DNA of 5,756 bases from Nitrosomonadales bacterium. GTDB taxonomy: Bacteria > Pseudomonadota > Gammaproteobacteria > Burkholderiales > Nitrosomonadaceae. The notes beneath the pieces are model-generated. The model was given only the letters and a program-made list of their open reading frames with translations. It had not been told where the DNA came from and made no database searches. How positions within the stretch are numbered: the first letter of the stretch is position 1; every line of letters starts with the position of its first letter. This document shows, piece after piece, positions 1-5,756 of the stretch. The position numbers and the translations under genes were made by a program. The stretch lies in contig SPBV01000117.1 in NCBI GenBank assembly GCA_004525885.1, positions 1-5,756 of the forward strand. The letters are read 5' to 3'.

Positions 1-1
1 A

Positions 2-2800
2 ACACATATATCCGAAACGGCAACGGCAACTGAAACAAAACCAGGCATAGATATCGTAATTGGTGATTCCGTAATTTCCCCTGAGTTATTTGGGGTATTT
101 ACAACTGAGATTAACCAACATTTAGCAGCTCTTGAGCGCGAGCTAAATAGCCTCATAGGAAGCCCAAACAAACCAGTAAGCCATGAATTTATGCTTGCTG
201 CCCATACGTTGACTAGCATCTCACGTAACTTAAAACTTGAATTTATAGCTGATATTGGACATGTTTTGGAGCAGTGGTTGGTAATGCTGGTGGAAAAATC
301 TACTCAGCCAGACCAGACTGGGTTACAGCTCATGAGAAATGTCATTGAGTTATTGAGTAGAATGCTTAATGCAGTGTGTAGCCAGCGCTTGCCAGATCAG
401 GTCGATTTACAGGCTGGCGTAACACTGTCGCATGAAATGGCATTGATGCCGGAGCGTACGAATCTACGGGGAACTGAAGAACCCAAGGAGCTGGTTTCAC
501 CACGGCAAGAAGTCGATCTAAAACAAGACCATGTTGATCTAGATCTACTAGAAACATTCTTGGAAGAAACTCGGGAGTTAATGCCTGCAATCGGCAGTGA
601 ATTGCGTTCTTGGCGTGCTGATCCAAAAGATGAAAATATCCGCAAAGCGCTCCTGCGTGCTTTACATACTCTAAAAGGAAGCGCTCGCATAGCTGGCGCT
701 ATGAGTCTTGGTGAGTTAGTCCATAATATGGAGAGTGACGTAGAAGCCCCACTAAAAGAGAATGAATTGCCAACTCCATTTTTCGATTCACTGGAGACCG
801 AGTTAGATCTGATAAACGAGAATATTGAGTCTCTACAAAGCCCACATAAAAACGGCAAAAATGTCGGAGAAGCAGGGGGTGTAGAAAAAACAATTGTTCC
901 GGTGAGCTCTCAGACACCCCCTGTTTCAGGGCCAATTAAGACTGAAGAGATACCACCCACCGGACAACCAGAAGAAATTGGGGCTACCCCGCAAAGAACC
1001 TTGCTTCGCGTTCACGCGGATTTGATTGACCATTTGGTGAACGAATCTGGTGAAGTTAGTATTGCGCGGTCTAGAATTGAGACTGAATTGCATAATTTCA
1101 AACAGTCGTTGCTTGATTTGACCGAAAGCACAGTACGCTTGCGTAACCAGTTGCGTGAGGTGGAGATTCAGGCTGAAACACAAATGCGGTCGCACTTAGC
1201 GCTGAGACACGGCAGTGAAGAGTCTTTTGATCCGTTGGAGTTTGATCAATTTACACGTTTCCAGGAGCTTACTCGGCTGATGGCAGAAAGCGTTGATGAT
1301 GTCTTTACTGTGCAGCAGAGCATGCTGATTACTCATCATGCAGCTGAAGAGGCATTGACTCAACAAGCGCGTATGAATCGAGATTTACAGCAGGCGCTGA
1401 CTCATATTCGCACTATGCCGTTCAGTAATTTTGCAGAGCATTTCTATCGTGTTGTAAGGCAGGCAGCGAGAGATATGCACAAAAAAGCTATCCTGATGAT
1501 TCAAGGTGGTCATATAGAAATAGATCGTGGCGTTCTAGAAAAAATTAACTCTCCGCTAGAGCATCTGTTACGAAATTCTGTGGCGCATGGAATCGAGGTG
1601 CCAACTAAGAGATTAGAATTGGGCAAACCTGAAATTGGCCAGATTACGATCGCCGTACGCCAGGAAAGCAATGAAATTATCATGACTTTAAGAGATGACG
1701 GCTCTGGGTTAGATATTGACCGTATTCGTGAGAAGGCCATGCAACAAGGCCTAATGCGGACTGATGAGACGTTGAGCGACAAGCAAGTAATAGAGTTTAT
1801 ATTTGCTCATGGTCTTTCTACCGTGCAAGAACTCTCTGAAGTTGCGGGGCGGGGTATAGGCCTAGATGTTGTGAAAAACGAAATTGCTTCTCTCGGTGGG
1901 AGGGTGGAGATTGCCTCAGAAATTAATGCGGGGGCAATTTTTACTATTTATTTACCGCTTACCTTAGCGGTGGCGCAAACTCTGATGGTCAAAACAGGAG
2001 GTAATACTTACGCGATACCTGCGACAATAGTTGAGCGCGTTTGGGAACTCGATACTGATGCACTTAACATAGCTTATCGTGATCATAGGGTAAATTTTAG
2101 CGGGGATAGCTTCCTTTTTGCTTATTTACCACGCTTGCTCGGCGATCAAGATTCGGCTCCAGAAATCAAGAGACATAACAGGGTGCTATTGTTGCGTAGT
2201 GGCGCCTTACGGCTTGCAGTGCACGTTGATGAATTGATTGGTAACAGCGAAGTTGTGGTTAAAAATATTGGCACACAACTAGCGCGGGTGCCTGGTGTTG
2301 AGGGGGCTACAGTAATGGGGGACGGGCACATCATACTTATTATCAATCCCCTAAAACTGATACATCGTGACGAGGTGCAGTCAATATTTACTTCGGATAG
2401 GCCAGCATCGCTAACTGTACAGACGAAGCCAGAAAAAGCTTCCACCGTAATGATAGTAGATGATTCGTTGACGGTTCGCAAAATAACTAGCCGCCTACTT
2501 GAACGAGAGGGTTGCGAGGTGTTGATTGCCAAAGATGGTGTGGTTGCTATTCAGCTTTTACAGGACATCATTCCTGATGTAATGTTGGTTGACCTTGAGA
2601 TGCCACGTATGGATGGCTTTGAGCTAATCCGGAATGTACGCTCCGATCCCAAAACCGCAAATATCCCAATTATTATTATTTCCTCACGTACGGCAGAGAA
2701 GCATCGTAACCTTGCAAAGGAATTGGGTGTAAATGCGTTTCTTGGAAAGCCTTATAAGGAAGATGAGTTGCTTGAATATATCGCCAAATTTATTAAATAA
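2..2800 (+). CDS. chpA: ChpA/PilL-type hybrid chemosensory histidine kinase of the type IV pilus system (5' end missing)
   Basis: This is the C-terminal part of a CheA-like hybrid kinase of the Pil-Chp system, which passes signals from a pilus chemoreceptor to response regulators controlling type IV pilus motility. The frame is open from base 2, giving 932 visible residues. The ATG at 191 lies inside an HPt domain and is not the start. Domains in order (visible numbering): HPt around 28-100 with His68 in AAHTLTSISR; HPt around 178-275 with canonical ALHTLKGSAR, His222; a Pro/Glu-rich linker around 280-330; a long dimerisation helix region around 331-490 containing FDPLEFDQFTRFQELTR, typical of ChpA; an HATPase domain with N-box LLRNSVAHGIE (Asn525), DDGSGLD (about 565) and GRGIGLDVV (about 616); a CheW-like domain around 655-795; and a C-terminal receiver around 814-932 with Asp820/Asp821, phospho-acceptor Asp864 in VDLEMPRMDG and Lys916. 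All kinase and receiver residues checked are present. ChpA proteins carry several more HPt domains upstream, so much of the gene is probably missing. The symbol could equally be pilL. Confidence 0.93.
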   Translation, partial: THISETATATETKPGIDIVIGDSVISPELFGVFTTEINQHLAALERELNSLIGSPNKPVSHEFMLAAHTLTSISRNLKLEFIADIGHVLEQWLVMLVEKSTQPDQTGLQLMRNVIELLSRMLNAVCSQRLPDQVDLQAGVTLSHEMALMPERTNLRGTEEPKELVSPRQEVDLKQDHVDLDLLETFLEETRELMPAIGSELRSWRADPKDENIRKALLRALHTLKGSARIAGAMSLGELVHNMESDVEAPLKENELPTPFFDSLETELDLINENIESLQSPHKNGKNVGEAGGVEKTIVPVSSQTPPVSGPIKTEEIPPTGQPEEIGATPQRTLLRVHADLIDHLVNESGEVSIARSRIETELHNFKQSLLDLTESTVRLRNQLREVEIQAETQMRSHLALRHGSEESFDPLEFDQFTRFQELTRLMAESVDDVFTVQQSMLITHHAAEEALTQQARMNRDLQQALTHIRTMPFSNFAEHFYRVVRQAARDMHKKAILMIQGGHIEIDRGVLEKINSPLEHLLRNSVAHGIEVPTKRLELGKPEIGQITIAVRQESNEIIMTLRDDGSGLDIDRIREKAMQQGLMRTDETLSDKQVIEFIFAHGLSTVQELSEVAGRGIGLDVVKNEIASLGGRVEIASEINAGAIFTIYLPLTLAVAQTLMVKTGGNTYAIPATIVERVWELDTDALNIAYRDHRVNFSGDSFLFAYLPRLLGDQDSAPEIKRHNRVLLLRSGALRLAVHVDELIGNSEVVVKNIGTQLARVPGVEGATVMGDGHIILIINPLKLIHRDEVQSIFTSDRPASLTVQTKPEKASTVMIVDDSLTVRKITSRLLEREGCEVLIAKDGVVAIQLLQDIIPDVMLVDLEMPRMDGFELIRNVRSDPKTANIPIIIISSRTAEKHRNLAKELGVNAFLGKPYKEDELLEYIAKFIK

Positions 2801-2909
2801 TATTAGTCTTAACGTTCTATTTCTTCTAGAGAAGTCTTGTATCATAAAAGGCATTTCAATTTATTCCAAGTCAATATGATTTCCTATTTTTTATATAACG
2901 AGGATTGTA
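2801..2909 (+). promoter_or_regulatory. chpA-ttcA intergenic region, probable ttcA promoter
   Basis: This AT-rich gap of 109 bases follows the kinase stop codon and should hold the ttcA promoter if ttcA is not read through from chpA. TATGAT at 2875-2880 matches five of six bases of a sigma-70 -10 box, but the bases 17 upstream (around 2852-2859) match the -35 consensus poorly. A second weak pair is TTGTAT at 2837-2842 with TTTATT at 2860-2865. A short CTTC-TAGA-GAAG hairpin at 2823-2834 has only four base pairs and no clean T-run, so it is not a convincing terminator for chpA. Promoter placement is a guess from consensus. Confidence 0.3.
2900..2904 (+). promoter_or_regulatory. ttcA ribosome binding site
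   Basis: GAGGA lies five bases upstream of the ATG at 2910, a good Shine-Dalgarno match with a usable spacer. It favours this ATG over the in-frame ATG at 2919, which would place the same element 14 bases away. Confidence 0.7.
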
Positions 2910-3791
2910 ATGGAAGTAATGTGTAAGAAGGAGAGATATAACGTCAATAAACTTCATAAGCGGTTGAGGCGTCTTGTCGGTTCAGCCATTGCTGATTTCA
3001 ATATGATCGAAGCTGGCGACCGTGTGATGGTATGTCTATCTGGCGGCAAGGACAGCTACGCAATGCTAGAGATACTACGTAGCCTTCAGTCCCACGCACC
3101 ACTACAGTTCGAATTAATCGCAGTAAATCTAGATCAGAAGCAGCCAGGGTTTCCCAAACATGTACTACCAGAATACCTCTCTAAAATTGGTGTGCCTTTT
3201 CGTATTGTTGAACAAGATACCTACAGTGTAGTAAAACGCGTTATTTCTGAGGGCAAGACCACATGTGGTCTTTGTTCACGTCTAAGACGGGGCGTTCTAT
3301 ACCGTGTTGCCAGTGAGATAGGCGCAACTAAAATTGCATTGGGCCATCACAGAGATGATATTCTTGAAACTTTGTTCCTTAATCTTTTCTATGGCGGCAA
3401 GCTTAAGGCTATGTCACCTAAATTAATGAGTGATAATGGTCGGCATATCGTAATTCGTCCGCTTGTTTACTGTAAGGAAAAAGACTTAGTGGCCTACGCG
3501 GAGGCTGAAGATTTTCCCATTATCCCTTGCAATTTGTGTGGTTCGCAAAAGAATTTACAGCGCCAAGTAGTTAAAGATATGATGCGGCAATGGGACAAAA
3601 AATTTCCAGGAAGACTAGAAACTATGTTTACTGCATTACGTAACGTGCAACCCTCGCATTTGGTCGACAATGTCCTTCATGATTTTCAAGGACTTAAGGT
3701 TGAAAATAAACCTGTGGTCGGTCGTGCTGTGGCACTTCTTGATCAAATGTCATTCAAGCTTAAGCATGAAGAAAGCGAGATGATTGAGTAA
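2910..3791 (+). CDS. ttcA: tRNA 2-thiocytidine(32) synthetase TtcA
   Basis: TtcA is a cytosolic ATP-dependent [4Fe-4S] enzyme that thiolates cytidine 32 in the anticodon loop of a subset of tRNAs. The protein has 293 residues, slightly shorter than the roughly 310 of the E. coli enzyme, and is complete. It shows the PP-loop ATP-pyrophosphatase motif SGGKDS at 44-49, the cluster-binding pair in TTCGLCSRLRRG (Cys119, Cys122), the signature GHHRDDILETLFLNLFYGG around 145-163, and IPCNLCGSQ (Cys207, Cys210), which supplies the third conserved cysteine. RPLVYCKEKD and the C-terminal PGRLETMFTALRNVQPSHL also match the family. The start is supported by GAGGA five bases upstream and by the usual N-terminus, a short variable stretch before YNVNKLHKRLRR. 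The gene stands alone on this strand and converges with the DUF2784 gene. Nothing appears truncated or odd. Confidence 0.97.
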   Translation: MEVMCKKERYNVNKLHKRLRRLVGSAIADFNMIEAGDRVMVCLSGGKDSYAMLEILRSLQSHAPLQFELIAVNLDQKQPGFPKHVLPEYLSKIGVPFRIVEQDTYSVVKRVISEGKTTCGLCSRLRRGVLYRVASEIGATKIALGHHRDDILETLFLNLFYGGKLKAMSPKLMSDNGRHIVIRPLVYCKEKDLVAYAEAEDFPIIPCNLCGSQKNLQRQVVKDMMRQWDKKFPGRLETMFTALRNVQPSHLVDNVLHDFQGLKVENKPVVGRAVALLDQMSFKLKHEESEMIE

Positions 3792-3842
3792 GGGCTTTGA
3801 TGGACCCAAGCTAATGATAGAAAACCTAGGGCAAACGGAGAA
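3792..3842. other. Short convergent intergenic gap between ttcA and the DUF2784 gene
   Basis: These 51 bases separate two genes that converge tail to tail. I looked for a bidirectional hairpin terminator and saw none that is convincing. There is a GGG/CCC pair around 3792-3807, a CCTAGG palindrome near 3825-3830, and no long A- or T-run on either side. Termination may be factor-dependent or lie inside a neighbouring coding sequence. Confidence 0.5.
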
Positions 3843-4220
3843 TCAGATAGGGGTATTACGACGATACGGTGGAATCAGTATAAACGTAGCAACGATCAGA
3901 ATTGCAAATAGTAGATAAGCTATCGTAAGTATATCTTCTGGAAGATCATAAAATAAGATGCGATGCAGCCATCGTTGAATGAAGCTACCATCAGGTTCCA
4001 ACTGACGTAGTTTGTCTTCCCATATTGTAAGTGGGCAGACCACCCCGAAAAGAGATTCACCTACGACGAAAAGAATGGCGGTGAGATGAATAACTCGAAG
4101 CCAGATATTTCGCACAAAATTTAATCTTAGCCATGCGCCGACCCAGATCACTGGCAAGCCACCAACAACAAAAAATACAAAGAGAAAATGAATAATAAGT
4201 ATGGTATTGGCAAGTGACAT
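3843..4220 (-). CDS. DUF2784-type small integral membrane protein, function unknown
   Basis: This complete 125-residue protein resembles the DUF2784 family of uncharacterised bacterial inner-membrane proteins. I see three likely membrane segments, around residues 5-28, 44-62 and 95-117. Family-like marks are His11 in the first helix, RVIHLTAI with His45 opening the second, the CPLTIWEDKLR block at 62-72, a polar stretch with FIQRWLHRILFYDLP at 80-94, and the basic C-terminus PPYRRN. No signal peptidase site is evident beyond the first hydrophobic helix. The start is the only methionine in the frame and is preceded by a purine-rich AGAGAA a few bases upstream. It begins 27 bases after the queG stop on the same strand, so co-transcription with queG is likely. 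The family has no established biochemical role and I infer none. Confidence 0.8.
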   Translation of the reverse strand: MSLANTILIIHFLFVFFVVGGLPVIWVGAWLRLNFVRNIWLRVIHLTAILFVVGESLFGVVCPLTIWEDKLRQLEPDGSFIQRWLHRILFYDLPEDILTIAYLLFAILIVATFILIPPYRRNTPI

Positions 4221-4247
4221 ATTTCTCTATTTAGTAGACCATTTTTG

Positions 4248-5354
4248 TTATGAGCTGCCTGACAGATTATGCTGCCGTAACGCCCACCGCACATGCTCGC
4301 GAACCAAATGCGAATTATCGTTATACCGAGCCTTTAACGCACCAGATATATTTTTGGAGGATGAAGCATTACCTAATCCTATTGCCAGATTACGAAGCCA
4401 TTGCTCATGTCCGATTCGACGGATTGGGCTGCCAGCAAGTTTGGTGTCAAACTCTTCTTTGCTCCAGCTAAACAACTCTACTAGGGATGTATCATCTAGG
4501 CCATTGCGTACGGTGAAATCGCCCTCGTCTGTAGCTGCAGCATATTTATTCCAGGGGCAAATCAGCTGACAATCATCGCATCCGTATACGCGGTTTCCGA
4601 TCAGGGGACGCAAAGGTTCTGGAATGCTTCCTTTATGTTCTATAGTGAGGTAGGAAATACAGCGCCTTGCATCTAATCGATAGGGTCCGATGATGGCTTT
4701 AGTTGGACATATATCAATGCATTTCGTACAAGTACCGCAGTGATTATCTGTGGGACTATCTATAGATAGTGACAAATCGGTATATATCTCACCTAGGAAA
4801 AACATTGATCCAGCCTCACGCGAGAGCAATAATGTGTGTTTTCCACGCCATCCAAGGCCAGATCTTTGCGCCCATTCAACTTCCATAACAGGGGCGCTGT
4901 CAGTAAATACACGATAGTTAAAATGGCCCACTTTCGTAACAATTTTATCAGCAAGTTTTTGCAAGCGACTACGTAACACCTTGTGATAATCGCGACCCAG
5001 CGCATAGCGAGATATGAATGCCTTATCACTTTCTTGCATTACTTGCCAGCTGTCTCTAGCTTTAGGTGAAGAGTAATTCATCCGTACCGAAATTACTCGT
5101 AGCGTACCAGGTATTAATTTCTCTGGATGAGAGCGCCGAGCACCATGTTTTGCCATATAATCCATGTTGCCGTGATAACCTTTATTTAACCACTCGAGCA
5201 GACCCGTCTCTACACGAGACGTATCAGCTTTGGCATCAGAGATACCAATCTCTTGGAAGCCAAGTTCTCTGCTCCAAGTTTTGATATCGCCTGTCAACGA
5301 GACGAGATCTGTAGTCAGATTATTGGAAATATTTTCTTGCATAGCGCTCATCAT
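4248..5354 (-). CDS. queG: Epoxyqueuosine reductase QueG
   Basis: QueG is a cobalamin-dependent iron-sulfur enzyme that reduces epoxyqueuosine to queuosine at tRNA position 34, the final step of queuosine synthesis, in the cytosol. From the chosen ATG the protein has 368 residues, a normal family length. Visible marks: N-terminal LPGTLRVISVRMNY-type block (here LIPGTLRVISVRMNY, about 80-94); FTDSAPVMEVEWAQRSGLGWRGK (starting near 150), whose Asp152 corresponds to the conserved catalytic aspartate; a ferredoxin-like pair HCGTCTKCIDICP (Cys206, 209, 212, 216) and GCDDCQLICPWNK (Cys259, 262, 266), with Cys232 in ARRCISYLTIEHKG between them, enough for two [4Fe-4S] clusters; and a HEAT-like helical C-terminus containing SPIRRIGHEQWLRNLAIGLGN. 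The frame is open to a GTG at 5378, but that has no ribosome site and adds residues absent from relatives. ATG 5354 has CGGA six bases upstream; ATG 5351 and ATG 5342 remain possible. It diverges from tsaE and is followed closely by the DUF2784 gene. Confidence 0.95.
   Translation of the reverse strand: MMSAMQENISNNLTTDLVSLTGDIKTWSRELGFQEIGISDAKADTSRVETGLLEWLNKGYHGNMDYMAKHGARRSHPEKLIPGTLRVISVRMNYSSPKARDSWQVMQESDKAFISRYALGRDYHKVLRSRLQKLADKIVTKVGHFNYRVFTDSAPVMEVEWAQRSGLGWRGKHTLLLSREAGSMFFLGEIYTDLSLSIDSPTDNHCGTCTKCIDICPTKAIIGPYRLDARRCISYLTIEHKGSIPEPLRPLIGNRVYGCDDCQLICPWNKYAAATDEGDFTVRNGLDDTSLVELFSWSKEEFDTKLAGSPIRRIGHEQWLRNLAIGLGNASSSKNISGALKARYNDNSHLVREHVRWALRQHNLSGSS
4755..4770. repeat. Perfect 16-bp palindrome inside queG
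   Basis: ACTATCTATAGATAGT is its own reverse complement. It lies within the queG coding sequence, in the segment coding for LSIDS just before the first iron-sulfur cysteine motif. The flanking bases (G at both 4754 and 4771) do not extend it. Whether it does anything is unknown; it may be a chance outcome of codon choice. Confidence 0.9.
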
Positions 5355-5756
5355 AACAATTCCGTTACAACATGCCACCTTGAGAATGAATCTATAACCC
5401 TGGCACTTGGTGCCGAGATCGCAACGATATTACGCCCCGGTTTTACTGTTTTTCTGAAGGGCAATCTTGGTGCAGGTAAAACAACGTTTGCAAGAGGTAT
5501 TTTGCGTGGGTTAGGTTATGAGGGAAAAGTAAAGAGCCCCACATATAATTTGGTTGAACTTTATAAATTTTCTAGGTTATACTTCTATCACTTTGATTTC
5601 TATCGTTTCGATGCTCCCGTAGAATGGGAAGAAGCAGGTTTTCGCGAATACTTTAATGAAAATTCAGTTTGCCTAGTGGAATGGCCTGAAAAAGCCGAAA
5701 AACTATTGCCCATAGCGGATATACAGATTGTTTTTACTATTATCGAAACAGGACGC
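5337..5756 (+). CDS. tsaE: tRNA threonylcarbamoyladenosine synthesis ATPase TsaE (3' end missing)
   Basis: TsaE is a small P-loop ATPase that works with TsaB and TsaD in forming t6A at position 37 of ANN-decoding tRNAs. The frame stays open to the window edge, giving 140 visible codons from TTG 5337; family members are about 150-160 residues, so only a short C-terminal part is lost. Motifs: ITLALG near the N-terminus, Walker A in LKGNLGAGKTTFARG (Lys48), switch-like KSPTYNLVELY, then FYHFDFYRF and the late VEWPEKAE block. The start is uncertain. Between the in-frame stop at 5187-5189 and the P-loop there is no ATG or GTG; the only common start codons are TTG 5253 and TTG 5337. TTG 5337 has GGA nine bases upstream and places the P-loop about seven residues deeper than in E. 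coli TsaE. With this start the gene overlaps the queG 5' end by 18 bases on the opposite strand. In many proteobacteria tsaE is followed by an N-acetylmuramoyl-L-alanine amidase gene, which would lie outside this window. Confidence 0.92.
   Translation, partial: MHSAHHNNSVTTCHLENESITLALGAEIATILRPGFTVFLKGNLGAGKTTFARGILRGLGYEGKVKSPTYNLVELYKFSRLYFYHFDFYRFDAPVEWEEAGFREYFNENSVCLVEWPEKAEKLLPIADIQIVFTIIETGR

Noticed and set aside
531..552. GATCTAGATC palindrome and repeated GATCTA units
   Set aside because: A 10-bp palindrome in coding sequence, expected by chance, and explained by alternating Asp-Leu codons.
397..858. Antisense open frame of 153 codons opposite the kinase
   Set aside because: It lies entirely opposite well-supported HPt-domain coding sequence, is Ser/Arg-rich as expected for a reverse-frame shadow, and matches no family I recognise.
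1954..1971. ACCGCT/AGCGGT inverted repeat with a six-base loop
   Set aside because: It lies in the coding sequence between the ATPase and CheW-like domains and is short enough to arise by chance.
2146..2532. Antisense open frame of 128 codons opposite the CheW and receiver domains
   Set aside because: Low-complexity Ser/Thr-rich product with no recognisable motif, opposite conserved kinase domains; a shadow.
2823..2834. CTTC-TAGA-GAAG hairpin after the kinase stop
   Set aside because: Only four base pairs, AT-rich loop and no following T-run, so it does not qualify as an intrinsic terminator.
4201..4569. Plus-strand open frame of 122 codons opposite the 3' end of queG
   Set aside because: It overlaps the QueG C-terminal domain, which has clear family motifs, and its product has no recognisable features.
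5402..5414. GGCAC-TTG-GTGCC inverted repeat about 50-60 bases upstream of the queG ATG
   Set aside because: The location could suit an operator, but the arms are only five bases and the site codes for the conserved ALGA stretch of TsaE, so protein coding explains it adequately.

Overview
This window reads as an ordinary, intact piece of a bacterial chromosome, most likely from a betaproteobacterium (Nitrosomonadales-like). That placement is an inference from protein character: a ChpA/PilL-type chemosensory kinase with a long dimerisation region, a very typical proteobacterial TtcA, and queG diverging from tsaE. Base composition is moderate, somewhat AT-leaning, and looks even across the genes. 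I see no insertion sequence, phage gene, CRISPR array, tRNA or rRNA.

Layout. Bases 1-2800 (+) hold the 3' part of a giant hybrid histidine kinase of the type IV pilus (Pil-Chp) chemosensory system. The frame is open to the left edge, so the gene starts outside the window. After a 109-base gap comes ttcA (2910-3791, +). It converges on a two-gene minus-strand unit, queG (5354 down to 4248) followed by a small DUF2784-type membrane protein (4220 down to 3843). At the right edge tsaE runs rightward from about 5337 and leaves the window after about 140 codons. The 5' ends of queG and tsaE overlap or abut.

How the genes work together. The kinase fragment belongs to surface-sensing or twitching control and is probably the end of an upstream pil-chp operon. 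The other three recognisable genes all act on the tRNA anticodon loop: TtcA makes 2-thiocytidine at position 32, QueG performs the last step of queuosine synthesis at position 34, and TsaE is the ATPase of the t6A37 system. TtcA and QueG are both iron-sulfur enzymes. The DUF2784 protein has no known role; its place 27 bases downstream of queG suggests co-transcription only.

I found no convincing undescribed system. The points most worth a second look are the absence of any ATG or GTG start for tsaE (TTG at 5337 is the best candidate), the divergent queG/tsaE overlap, the queG-DUF2784 pairing, a non-canonical HPt domain in the kinase, and a perfect 16-bp palindrome inside queG.
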